30,651 bases of DNA, from positions 1 through 30,651 of the IMG/VR virus record IMGVR_UViG_3300046006_001667; one strand, 5' to 3'. This document shows positions 8,686-16,552 of this stretch, piece by piece. The translations under genes and the position numbers were made by a program. Source of the stretch: a virus. The first letter of the stretch is position 1; each line of letters starts with the position of its first letter. Under the pieces are notes generated by a model. The model saw nothing but the letters and a program-made list of their open reading frames with translations, had not been told where the DNA came from and did no database searches.

Positions 8686-9146
8686 TAGTTTTTCCACCTT
8701 AGCTTTATATTTTTAGATATTAAAGCACCAAGGACTGGTGTTATACTACGTTGTAGGTTCCACATAAGTAAGTTCTGCCATGGTCTTTTAATCATTCTGG
8801 CTGTGCCCGATTCAAGCAGCTCACCCAGAACATTATCATTTTCTACCCATAGTGTAAGTCTATAACCTGCCCTTTGTGGCCCAGTAATTCTAAATGATTT
8901 ATAGAAATCACCAGTCTGGTAGTTAATAATTCCTGGTTTTAATCCACCAGGAGGATGACTTTTATATGGATGTCCCATTTTTTTCAGAGCAAGTAAACTA
9001 TAATATTGGGTTCCAACAATCTGCTCTAAAGTGTTTTGGACTATAGGACGAACTTCAGCAAGACCAGCAATACTTGCGTCTGTAACAACTTTGTATATCA
9101 TTTTGAAGTCCTGGTTAGACGCCTTTTTTACATGCAAAAAGCTCAT
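8685..9146 (-). CDS. Putative head-tail joining / tail completion protein (HK97 gp10-like)
   Basis: A 153-residue basic protein in the connector cluster. It starts at ATG 9146, overlapping the upstream stop as ATGA, which suggests coupled translation. The sequence has an N-terminal helical region (ASIAGLAEVRPIVQNTLEQIV), a central segment with YQTGDFYKSFRITG, and a LLESGTARMIKRPW segment. The last, in the form LE.GT..m..RPf, recurs in HK97 gp10-type tail completion proteins, where it is a hallmark. That motif plus position between a head-tail stopper and a tail terminator supports the call. It likely helps join the head connector to the tail. Confidence 0.65.
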   Translation of the reverse strand: MSFLHVKKASNQDFKMIYKVVTDASIAGLAEVRPIVQNTLEQIVGTQYYSLLALKKMGHPYKSHPPGGLKPGIINYQTGDFYKSFRITGPQRAGYRLTLWVENDNVLGELLESGTARMIKRPWQNLLMWNLQRSITPVLGALISKNIKLRWKN

Positions 9147-9601
9147 ACTATGCTTGCTTTCATTCCTAATTGCCTATATGTAGGAGCACTCCGGGGAGGT
9201 CTTACAAATCTGGTCATCTGGCTATTCAGCTTACATCGGAAGACTCCACCCTGTTCTTCGGACTCAGATACCATAAAGACATCTCCCTGGATAATAACAT
9301 GGTCATCAGTCTTTATGCTAAGCCCATCAGGTAAGATCAACCAATCCCAGTTCTGACGGACTATACCTACTCCAAGCTCAAACCATCTATCTCGGGTCTG
9401 AAATCTAAATCCTGGAACATCCTCATCTACACGAACCCAAACTTCTACTTGTTCATCTGCATAGCCACTATGATCTACTATAGCAGGTCTCCATACTTCA
9501 ACAGAAACAACCATGCCGGGCATCATTTCTGCCATAGCATCAAGAACTTCAAGTAAACGTGCTCGAAAGTCAGCTTGTCTTGTTCCAGCATATTCTATCA
9601 T
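9143..9601 (-). CDS. Putative head-tail stopper protein
   Basis: A 152-residue protein between the adaptor-like gene and the gp10-like gene; both junctions are ATGA overlaps. It is rich in beta strands (VSVEVWRPAIVD, EVWVRVDEDVPG, HVIIQGDVFMVSESEEQGGVFRCKL), which suits the small beta-barrel stoppers that close the portal after packaging. The segment that reads as voltage to DNA entry in such proteins (KTDDHVIIQGDVFMV) resembles the 'gd.v.v.g..y.V' pattern common in stoppers. The family assignment is by fold pattern and order and is uncertain; a minor head protein is the alternative. Confidence 0.55.
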   Translation of the reverse strand: MIEYAGTRQADFRARLLEVLDAMAEMMPGMVVSVEVWRPAIVDHSGYADEQVEVWVRVDEDVPGFRFQTRDRWFELGVGIVRQNWDWLILPDGLSIKTDDHVIIQGDVFMVSESEEQGGVFRCKLNSQMTRFVRPPRSAPTYRQLGMKASIV

Positions 9602-10341
9602 GATCGTGCTACTGCTCCATGTGGCCCAGACTGATTATCCATACAGCTTTTGTTATACCCTTCAGCTTTACCTGCCCAGTATTTCATAGCAGCAGTTGAA
9701 TCAGCAAAGCCTAGTAAATCTATGCCAGCAGTAGTAGCATACTTATTAGCAATAGCTTCTGCAGCATAGTAGTATACCCAGTCCATAAGGTCTCCAACTT
9801 GGCTATCTGCAATCAATTCTAAAGTGGTTGGTGTTCCAAACTCTACAACTACCTTTATACTAGAATCTTGGGGGGTTGGGAATAGTCTTAGTACAGAACC
9901 TGCTGCTCCAACTGGCCCTATAATTTCATACCCTTGACTACCAAACTGGTCATGCCATGCATTGAGTTCCTGTCTTAGAATCATCATTTGGGACATCTGA
10001 TGAAAGTATCCACCAGTAAACAGTAGCACTTGGTTTACTGTATACCACCCTGGAGAGAATATATTTAGACTGGAAAAGTCTCCAGCAGGGTTCCAGTATA
10101 CTTCTTTGATAAATGAGGCATTAGCAGCAAATCCAGCTAAGACTGCATCATCAGGGTCAAAAATCTTATAGTCTTGTTGGTCTGCCACAGTATCGAATAT
10201 GGCATAGGTAGTTATGGGAGAGTAGTTGTTCATCTCTTCCAAGGCTGTATCCAATATTTCCTGCAGACCTGCCTGAATAAGTCTCATTGGAAAGTTTCTA
10301 CTGGTTAGTCTTTTAGTTATTGTATCAACTGTTACAGCCAT
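9598..10341 (-). CDS. Putative head-tail adaptor (connector) protein
   Basis: A 247-residue protein, with AGGAGC nine bases before ATG 10341. It follows the capsid gene, where the adaptor docking under the portal is usually encoded. The N-terminus is helical (ITKRLTSRNFPMRLIQAGLQEILDTAL), followed by a strand-rich middle and a helical C-terminal part with DWVYYYAAEAIANKY. This is the arrangement of long connector adaptors in phages with T4-like or crAss-like heads. It carries no enzyme motif. The call rests on gene order and overall pattern; other minor virion roles are possible. Confidence 0.55.
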   Translation of the reverse strand: MAVTVDTITKRLTSRNFPMRLIQAGLQEILDTALEEMNNYSPITTYAIFDTVADQQDYKIFDPDDAVLAGFAANASFIKEVYWNPAGDFSSLNIFSPGWYTVNQVLLFTGGYFHQMSQMMILRQELNAWHDQFGSQGYEIIGPVGAAGSVLRLFPTPQDSSIKVVVEFGTPTTLELIADSQVGDLMDWVYYYAAEAIANKYATTAGIDLLGFADSTAAMKYWAGKAEGYNKSCMDNQSGPHGAVARS

Positions 10342-10374
10342 TATAGTAGCTCCTGGTTATTAGTATCCCAATCA

Positions 10375-10584
10375 TTATACCATTTGGTCGGGTGTCTTAT
10401 CAGGTCTGTTTTCTACCCATAGAGATTGAAACTCTGGTGACCCTTCAAAGTGTACCGGTACATTTGATTCTTTAAGACTTTCAGCAAGTTTGTTCGGTAC
10501 TACACAATAGTTGTTAGGTTGGAGCACAACATCTGCTCCAAAGAATTGTGGACATTTACTTGGGTTGTATATATATGTATTCAT
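10375..10584 (-). CDS. Small hypothetical protein (69 aa)
   Basis: A 69-residue protein between the capsid terminator and the adaptor gene, starting at ATG 10584 (MNTYIYNPSKCPQFFGADVV). Unlike its neighbours, no Shine-Dalgarno sequence is visible. Instead, an extended -10 element (TGCTATACT, 10594-10602) lies nine bases before the ATG, so the transcript would have almost no leader. The composition (Asn, Pro, Cys, Val) and a VVLQPNNYCVVPNKLAESL segment suggest a small beta protein, possibly a head decoration or connector part. I do not recognise a family. Confidence 0.6.
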   Translation of the reverse strand: MNTYIYNPSKCPQFFGADVVLQPNNYCVVPNKLAESLKESNVPVHFEGSPEFQSLWVENRPDKTPDQMV

Positions 10585-10593
10585 AATAGAAAC

Positions 10594-10602
10594 AGTATAG
10601 CA
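10594..10602 (-). promoter_or_regulatory. Candidate extended -10 promoter
   Basis: The minus strand reads TGC TATACT, an extended -10 element. It lies directly after the capsid terminator U-tract and nine bases before the ATG of the 69-residue gene. No good -35 is seen, as expected for an extended -10 site. It could restart transcription of the connector genes after partial termination. Confidence 0.45.
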
Positions 10603-10604
10603 TG

Positions 10605-10640
10605 AAAAAGGCCCCCTGACTATTACATCAGAGGGCCTTT
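10605..10640 (-). terminator. Intrinsic terminator after the capsid gene
   Basis: On the minus strand, 20 bases after the capsid stop, AAAGGCCC and CTGA pair across a short loop with the matching arm and one mismatch (stem arms about 10607-10620 and 10627-10640). The stem is followed by a run of five T. A GC-rich stem plus U-run is the standard rho-independent form. Confidence 0.8.
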
Positions 10641-10660
10641 AGTGTAAAACCCGTTAGGGC

Positions 10661-13573
10661 TTATACAAGCTGTCCAACAGCAGAGGACACGGTGATTGTT
10701 CCGATTGCGTTAGGAGTAACGCATTTCTTTGCAAACCGGGTCATAATACCCTGCTTCTGATCGAATGTTGACGGGTCGGTCAACATAGGAGTGGTGAAGT
10801 CGGCATATGGTGCATAGATGTACGGAGTGTCATTCCACTCAGTTCCACGTCTGAAGCACATAACCTTGGAACCATTTGTAGTTCCAGATGCCCAGAAGTT
10901 GGTCTTCATGATTCTGTATCTGCTTCCGTTAGGAGCAGTCATAATCGGGAAGAAGGTAACTCCAGGATATGGGCCTTCCATTGAACCGTCACCATTGGCA
11001 CCACCACCGATGGAGAATGTGCCTCTCATGGACTTAGCCAGAGCAAGAGCAGCATCCATACCACAGATCAGGTGGGTCATAGCTCCGTTTCTCTGTCCGA
11101 ATATGATGTTGTCCATTTTCTGGATATAGTTCCAGATATAGGCATCCCACTCGGGCTGATTAACGAATCCACTTGCAGGGATTGTAGTTCCGAAAGTCAG
11201 AGCACCAGCAGTTGCCTGGAGAATCATGTCGTTCAGAACTTCAGCATTGACTTCAAGAGCAAGCTCTCTAGCCACACCACCCAGGAGTTCCTGAGCAGCA
11301 TCCAGACCATGGTATGCTCTCAAGTCCTGCATCTCTTCGATAGACCATGCAGCTCCGAGTTTCTTGGTCTTGGCTTCAACCAGCTCACTGGAGAGCTTCA
11401 TTCTGATAATCCTTGCAGCAAGACCTTCAGTGGCATTGTCAGCATAGGAAGTATTGAACGGAGAACTCGAAGTGTTCAGGTCAATACGAGACTCAAGACC
11501 TGCGCTTGGGTCTTCGGTTCGATACTGGTCAAGCCAGAAAATCTTACCGTTTGGTCTATCCATCGGCTGAATAGCTGCAATCTCACTCAGGATATACTGA
11601 GGGAAGACTCTGCGGATAAGTGGGAATATGAGATAGTTGCTCAGAGGAGCACCATCACCAGCAACCGTAGTTGCCCCAGTTGGCAGAGACTGATTTACAC
11701 TCTGAAGCAGGATGTCCTGAGCAAGCTCAGTCTTTCCCTGTTCCAGGGCCAGAAGACTACGTGCTGCTGCAGGGCCATTGAACTGACCTTCGCTGAGTCT
11801 AGCAGTATTCTGCAAGATCATTCGACAAGCAGCTCTTGGACTGGTCAAGTGAGAAGGAGTATTCCCAATAGGAGCACTCTGGCCTTCATACTTGTCAGGC
11901 AGATCAGCTACAAGTCTTTCGATCATCTCACCAACGGTCTGGGGTGCTCTTTCCTCAGCAGACTGTTTGGTGTAGAAAGTAGGTGAATAAGTTGAAGACT
12001 GCTCAACAACTTCTGTGGCTACAGCCGGGAATACCGACTGAAGACTAGGCAGGATTACATCAGATGCATCCATCAGTGACTGAATAGAATCAGCCTTATC
12101 GATAGCTGCCTGATAAGCCTTTAAGCCGACTTCACTGAGACCAGACTGCTCAAGCAAGCCCTTTTTGGTATCAGCGAGAGCAACTGTGGCTCTAACTGCT
12201 GCTGCTCGATCTTCTGCAGATTGAGTTTTATTTTCCACTGGATTGTCCTCTCCCTTAGCGACATTATCGCTTTGATATGTTACGGTTTTAACACCACTTC
12301 CGGTGCTTGCCCCTTGCCACACAGCATCGAAAGCTGTACAGACAAAGCCGTCTTGCATGACTTTACGTTTCTGGCCTCTCCAGTCACTCTGAGCAAACTG
12401 CCCATAACCCCTGGAAGACAGATCAACCTGAACCCCAGACTCAATAAGAGCTTGGAGATTTTTGCCATCAGGTTCAGTTGGGATAATTGTAGCATCAAAC
12501 CATACGTCTGAGTTCTGCATCCAGAACTTCTCAAACTTGATAGCTGCATCAACCAGACCCTGCTCTTCAGCCGGGTGCTCAAGCTTGCCAAGGAACTTAC
12601 CAGCAGATGCCTGTTCGTTCATTTTTGGCATGTTTGCTTGCCAGACAGTTGTCGGATAAACTTCACCCTTACTGTTGACAATATCACCCCTGGTAGCAAT
12701 ACCCTGGATTTTCATGAGTTTGCTTCCATCAGTCTTCTCATCGATAGACTGAACAGTGATATAACTCATGGATTGTTCTGCAAGGTCATGATTCCCGGAT
12801 TGGACGATAAACTCATCCTTGCCATAAAAATCAGCTTGCTTTGTGCCAGCAGCAGCTTTTGCCATCTCAGTGGCAACAACTCCTAAAGCTCCAACTCTTT
12901 GGGCTTCACCAACTGGGATGTCACTTGACTTCTCAGCTTTAGGGGCACTTGATTCTGCTTCAGTAGGTATCTCAGGAACGGATGCACCAGGAGATTCGGC
13001 ATCAGTCTTGGGAGTCCCAACTTTCGGGTTATCACTACTTTTGCCAACAGGTGTATCAGTGGTAATAACTGTTGCGCTGGTGCTACCATCTTGAGCAGTT
13101 ACTTCATCTTTTACTTCCACGATGTCTTCCTCCTTTGTTTGAATAGTTGGAGTTTCAGCTACCTTAGCAGACTGGTCTCCTTCTTCTTCCTCTGCATCCA
13201 TGCCAAGAGCAGTTGCTACGACCGTGACTGACATCGGAGTGCATTCTCCAGAAAACATTATCCCATCTGCTCCGACTGTATAGGTCATTGAGCAATACTC
13301 AAATTCCCCATTAGGGTAGGAGTCACAACAGAATACGATGGAATCAGCAAATACGCCAAGAATACCACTCCAGTAATACTTAGAGTTTTCTTCTTCACGT
13401 TTCCACTCATTGAAAGCATTACGAACCATCGAAAGATGCTCTTCCATTGAACCAGCTACATGGTAGTGGTCTTGGAGAACCAGAGCTTTATCTGCTACGC
13501 TTTGCTTTACAAATGCACGTAATGTGGTCGGGTCGAGAGACTGTAACTTAACTTTTGCTTGTACTTTAGACAT
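10661..13573 (-). CDS. Fused head protease-scaffold-major capsid protein
   Basis: A 970-residue polypeptide with three head functions. Residues 1-130 are an unknown domain, followed by an acidic Ser/Thr/Pro linker (about 130-240). Residues about 285-420 look like a T4 gp21-type prohead protease: catalytic His candidate in GKLEHP (His333) and Ser in DLSSRGYG (Ser386/387). Residues 440-600 are helical and acidic, as in scaffold or delta domains. From about 645 the sequence resembles gp23-type capsid proteins (FPLIRRVFPQYILSEIAAIQ, then PMDRPNGKIFW). LSE-G at 593-596 fits the gp21 cleavage rule (L/I)-x-E before G, which would release a 375-residue mature capsid protein; this is inference. Start ATG 13573 has AAGGAG eight bases upstream; a GTG nine bases earlier is less likely. 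Confidence 0.85.
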   Translation of the reverse strand: MSKVQAKVKLQSLDPTTLRAFVKQSVADKALVLQDHYHVAGSMEEHLSMVRNAFNEWKREEENSKYYWSGILGVFADSIVFCCDSYPNGEFEYCSMTYTVGADGIMFSGECTPMSVTVVATALGMDAEEEEGDQSAKVAETPTIQTKEEDIVEVKDEVTAQDGSTSATVITTDTPVGKSSDNPKVGTPKTDAESPGASVPEIPTEAESSAPKAEKSSDIPVGEAQRVGALGVVATEMAKAAAGTKQADFYGKDEFIVQSGNHDLAEQSMSYITVQSIDEKTDGSKLMKIQGIATRGDIVNSKGEVYPTTVWQANMPKMNEQASAGKFLGKLEHPAEEQGLVDAAIKFEKFWMQNSDVWFDATIIPTEPDGKNLQALIESGVQVDLSSRGYGQFAQSDWRGQKRKVMQDGFVCTAFDAVWQGASTGSGVKTVTYQSDNVAKGEDNPVENKTQSAEDRAAAVRATVALADTKKGLLEQSGLSEVGLKAYQAAIDKADSIQSLMDASDVILPSLQSVFPAVATEVVEQSSTYSPTFYTKQSAEERAPQTVGEMIERLVADLPDKYEGQSAPIGNTPSHLTSPRAACRMILQNTARLSEGQFNGPAAARSLLALEQGKTELAQDILLQSVNQSLPTGATTVAGDGAPLSNYLIFPLIRRVFPQYILSEIAAIQPMDRPNGKIFWLDQYRTEDPSAGLESRIDLNTSSSPFNTSYADNATEGLAARIIRMKLSSELVEAKTKKLGAAWSIEEMQDLRAYHGLDAAQELLGGVARELALEVNAEVLNDMILQATAGALTFGTTIPASGFVNQPEWDAYIWNYIQKMDNIIFGQRNGAMTHLICGMDAALALAKSMRGTFSIGGGANGDGSMEGPYPGVTFFPIMTAPNGSRYRIMKTNFWASGTTNGSKVMCFRRGTEWNDTPYIYAPYADFTTPMLTDPSTFDQKQGIMTRFAKKCVTPNAIGTITVSSAVGQLV

Positions 13574-13595
13574 CAGTCTCACTCCTTCGCATGTT

Positions 13596-13641
13596 TTTAC
13601 TATATTCAGCTTACCAAATGTGTATACGGTAATGGTGTCCT
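13596..13641 (-). promoter_or_regulatory. Copy A of the 46-bp element, upstream of the capsid gene
   Basis: On the minus strand the element runs from AGGACA (13641-13636) to TAGTAAA (13602-13596) and has the same block spacing as the copy before the tail tube gene (8223-8268). It ends 22 bases before the capsid ATG. TTGACA (13646-13641) overlaps the upstream edge and could act as a -35, but the tail tube copy lacks it. A late promoter recognised with a phage factor, or by a phage polymerase, would explain the long conserved block. Confidence 0.6.
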
Positions 13642-13674
13642 GTCAAAAAAATTATTTTGAACTATTTACTATGT

Positions 13675-13712
13675 AAAAAAAAGAGGTCAGCTTTTTAGGC
13701 TAACCCCTCTTT
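13675..13712 (-). terminator. Intrinsic terminator after the methyltransferase gene
   Basis: On the minus strand a stem with AAAGAGG/CCTCTTT outer pairs (13680-13686 with 13706-13712) and an inner AGC/GCT pairing is followed by a run of eight T (13682-13675). It closes the replication-packaging operon just before the capsid leader, separating the two transcription units. Confidence 0.85.
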
Positions 13713-13757
13713 CCATAATGGAGATCAATACGTATACTCAACGACAACCCTAGTATA

Positions 13758-14540
13758 TCATTCAGGTTTATATCCGTCAACAAGTTCTTGTGCTTTTTCT
13801 ATATATTGTGGATTTAAGTCTATACCAATAAACTTTGGTATCCCAAGTTTTTTTGCTGCAATGGCACTGGAACCAATTCCAACGAATGGGTCACAAGCTC
13901 TTTTAATCCGGTCAAGCCCATGTATCAGGAAACACATCTCCGGGACTTCCACTGGGAATGTAGCAGGATGGGGTCTATCATTATCTCGATTCTGAATTGT
14001 CTGGTATGGTATGTACCAGTTATTGCCCCGGCACCTGACCATTGACCCGGTATCCCATCTTTTCTCATTTGACTTATCAGCATAGGGAACTCCGATTGCC
14101 AATCTATCGAGAGGGACATCTCCATTCTTTGTCAGATGAAAGATATACTCATGGCAATCATTTACAAACCGGGGACTATTTATCGGTTTGTAATGTCCAT
14201 AACTTTTGTCATCTACTGAGATACTTTTTATCCAATGAAAGGTATTCTGTAATTTGAATTGGGTTAGCATCATTCCTAATACATCGAATGGTATGCATGG
14301 GTCAGTAGGCTTAGAGCCAACATTCAGGAATAATGACCCGGAATCTGATAAGGCAGAATACATAGCAGTGCAAACTTCATGTATCCACTTGAGATAATCA
14401 GCTCTGGGCATAGAATCATCATAGCTACAACTATAATCTATGCCCAGATTGTATGGGGGTGAGGTAACAATTACATCATAACTGTTAGGTTTTAGGCTGT
14501 AAAGCCCATCGATACAATCCATTGATACTAGCTTAATCAT
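13758..14540 (-). CDS. DNA methyltransferase, beta-class (N4-cytosine or N6-adenine)
   Basis: A 260-residue amino-methyltransferase. The catalytic motif TSPPYNLG (residues 26-33) comes first and the AdoMet-binding motif DPFVGIGSS (217-225) comes last, followed by FIGIDLNPQYIEKA. That order marks the beta class. TSPPY is most usual in N4-cytosine enzymes but also occurs in adenine enzymes, so the target base stays open. The target-recognition region lies between, about residues 90-200. No restriction endonuclease is seen nearby, so it is an orphan that may protect phage DNA or act in regulation. Its ATG overlaps the upstream stop as ATGA, and the gene sits inside the packaging operon. Confidence 0.9.
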   Translation of the reverse strand: MIKLVSMDCIDGLYSLKPNSYDVIVTSPPYNLGIDYSCSYDDSMPRADYLKWIHEVCTAMYSALSDSGSLFLNVGSKPTDPCIPFDVLGMMLTQFKLQNTFHWIKSISVDDKSYGHYKPINSPRFVNDCHEYIFHLTKNGDVPLDRLAIGVPYADKSNEKRWDTGSMVRCRGNNWYIPYQTIQNRDNDRPHPATFPVEVPEMCFLIHGLDRIKRACDPFVGIGSSAIAAKKLGIPKFIGIDLNPQYIEKAQELVDGYKPE

Positions 14541-14797
14541 AAATGTTTGTTTAAGGTCAAGAACACAGGTGTACTATCTCCCAGATAACTACCAATAACG
14601 TTAAACTCGAAGTATTCCTCTGCCTCTTCCCGTTTGCCTCCGGTAGACTTTTGGATTAACTTTATACACTTTTCTTTGTCATAGCAGACTACAGTGGGCT
14701 TGCCAAAAGTTTCAACAAGCCCAACAATAGCCGATTCAAATTCATCAAACAGAATAGCATCCTCATTATGTTCTGCTATAGTTTCACGCAATAACAT
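14537..14797 (-). CDS. Small conserved phage protein of unknown function
   Basis: An 86-residue acidic protein between the portal and methyltransferase genes. ATG 14797 (MLLRETIAEHNED) has GGAG six bases upstream and overlaps the portal gene's end; a GTG at 14809 is an alternative start but would cover that binding site. The central segment TVVCYDKEKCIKLIQKSTGG and the following EEAEEYFEFNVIGSYLGDSTPVFL match a small family I know from many phages, recognisable by 'EYfeyNv.GayvGe.TP'. Its function is unknown. Position inside the packaging operon suggests a role in head assembly or infection takeover, but the sequence does not show which. Confidence 0.75.
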   Translation of the reverse strand: MLLRETIAEHNEDAILFDEFESAIVGLVETFGKPTVVCYDKEKCIKLIQKSTGGKREEAEEYFEFNVIGSYLGDSTPVFLTLNKHL

Positions 14798-16535
14798 TAA
14801 GTTCTCCACTTTCAGTCATTTGATCGATAATGCTCTGTCTAATTTCCAGACGGTCTGCAGCATTAAATGGAGGTATGTCCTGACCTTCTTCACGGAGGTC
14901 ATTAGAGATATCATTGTATACTGCATACATGATATCTACCAGAGAATCTAAGCTAACACTCTGCTTTTTACCCACTTGTTCAGAGCTTCTGGCAGCTCTG
15001 GATTTATTCTGATTGCCACTTCCTGGAGAAGGAGCTTTAGGGACAATAGCTTCATTCTCAATAGTCTTAACTTTTGCATCCATTATCTTTTTAGCATCAG
15101 CACTGAGGAATGCATTCATCATATCCTGCTGTTCATGGTTAAGCTGCATGAATTTGTCTGCCAGGAGGTCTGCAGGAAGTGCTCCAAAGGCTTCAACGAA
15201 GTAGACTGCTGCCTGAGCATAAGTCAGTTCAATATTAGCATCCTCAACTCTATCCTGAGTAGATATAGGAGCTAACTCAATGGTATAGAGACCTTCTTCA
15301 GGGCCTATGCCATTAAGCATGAGTTCCAGGTCATACAAACGTTCAAGACCACTAACAAGGATGTCCTGAACACGCTGAAGGGTATATGCGAATGCAATAT
15401 CTGCATCGGACATCCCAGTTCCACTTACATGGGTTTTCTGAGCTGTCATTAACTGCAGATAACTAATAGGAACTTTCAGCCGACAAACTAACTTTTCCCT
15501 GTGGTAGATAACGTCATTCAGGTTACCTAACTGGGTATTGTTTGCTGTAAGCATATTAACTCCACCTTTTCCAGAACCATCGTCTGGGAGGTAGAAGTCT
15601 GTCTGAACATCCAGAGGGTTATCAGTATTCATTAAAGAGCCATCTGATGCCTGGAGTTTACGTTTGGTTATAGCATCCTTATAGCGTTTAATGGTTGACA
15701 TAATCTCATCCCGAGTCCATTCTGTCTTAATCGGGATTTTATGCACTATCTTATCGTAAGCTCGAACAAGACGGGCAACAGCCATTCCGTCTTCCATTTT
15801 AGATAGCCTTTGCCAGTTTCTTCTGGCAGATGCTAATGGTGCAACTGATAAAAATCCTTTTTTGGCACCATAGATAAATGGAACTATCTGCCATTCTTCA
15901 AGCTCTTTACCACCTTGGTTGGTTACATCTTTATCAGTTACAACCAACCATCCAGGAAGTTTATCTCCATGGTCATTAGTCTTAGGCCATATCTGATATG
16001 AAACAGTTTGCTTGAATCCCTTAATCATCATCAATTGTTTATCAATAATGACTTCTCTAAAGCAATTTCCATGAGGGAAAAACTCATGAATTATCTGCCA
16101 TATGGTATCCTCGATATCAATTCTGAGATTCAGGGCATCCAGAATTTTCTTTACGTCTTCTCTATCCGAGGACACAGCAAAAGCTGTTCGTTTACCTCGT
16201 TTTTTGAATGACTGCCGGGCATCTGCATTACCTATACATCTATCAGAAACAATATCGATAGCTGTAGAAACAAGCTCATCCTCTGCAATCATACGTTCAA
16301 TATCGAGGTATACACTTCTACGATCATTGAATATTCTCCACAGATCAGGCATGAGCACAGAGCTTCCAGTACTTGCATTGCTATCTGTGACTGTTTCTTT
16401 GTTACCAATCCAGGCAACAGGCTGAGTGCCTACCTCTAAGTCAAAAAGATTGGCTATAGATTTACCAATCTTTTTTGCCCAGGAGGGAGCTGGAGTTCGT
16501 CCTTTTCCATTGTCGGTGAAGTTAAATATCCCCAT
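14784..16535 (-). CDS. Portal protein, T4 gp20-like
   Basis: A 583-residue portal protein. The DRRSVYLDIERMIAEDELVS segment, followed by TAIDIVSD near residues 70-100, is the gp20-type N-terminal core. A later stretch (FYLPDDGSGKGGVNMLTANN, then LGNLNDVIYHREKLVCRLKV with PISYL) matches the crown/clip region of gp20-like portals, where a DDGSG-type loop precedes the helix of the tunnel. It forms the dodecameric vertex through which DNA is packaged, and binds the terminase. It follows the terminase gene by 17 bases. A Ser/Ala/Arg tail near residues 495-530 is low-complexity. Position between terminase and capsid agrees with the call. Confidence 0.9.
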   Translation of the reverse strand: MGIFNFTDNGKGRTPAPSWAKKIGKSIANLFDLEVGTQPVAWIGNKETVTDSNASTGSSVLMPDLWRIFNDRRSVYLDIERMIAEDELVSTAIDIVSDRCIGNADARQSFKKRGKRTAFAVSSDREDVKKILDALNLRIDIEDTIWQIIHEFFPHGNCFREVIIDKQLMMIKGFKQTVSYQIWPKTNDHGDKLPGWLVVTDKDVTNQGGKELEEWQIVPFIYGAKKGFLSVAPLASARRNWQRLSKMEDGMAVARLVRAYDKIVHKIPIKTEWTRDEIMSTIKRYKDAITKRKLQASDGSLMNTDNPLDVQTDFYLPDDGSGKGGVNMLTANNTQLGNLNDVIYHREKLVCRLKVPISYLQLMTAQKTHVSGTGMSDADIAFAYTLQRVQDILVSGLERLYDLELMLNGIGPEEGLYTIELAPISTQDRVEDANIELTYAQAAVYFVEAFGALPADLLADKFMQLNHEQQDMMNAFLSADAKKIMDAKVKTIENEAIVPKAPSPGSGNQNKSRAARSSEQVGKKQSVSLDSLVDIMYAVYNDISNDLREEGQDIPPFNAADRLEIRQSIIDQMTESGELNVIA

Positions 16536-16552
16536 TGTAGTCCTGTCCTTAA

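Noticed and set aside
11072-11986. A 304-codon plus-strand open frame opposite the capsid domain
   Set aside because: Mirror frame of a strongly coded gene; Ser-rich, no ribosome site, no recognisable domain.
14001-14019. CTGGTA and TACCAG half-sites like the operator palindrome, inside the methyltransferase gene
   Set aside because: The half-sites are separated by seven bases instead of four and the site is inside coding sequence (WYIPYQ), with no promoter beside it. Probably chance.
14518-14541. Segment ATACTAGCTTAATCATAAA resembling part of the element upstream of the tail tube gene
   Set aside because: It encodes the start of the methyltransferase and lacks the AGGACA and TAGTAAA ends at the right spacing; only a local match.
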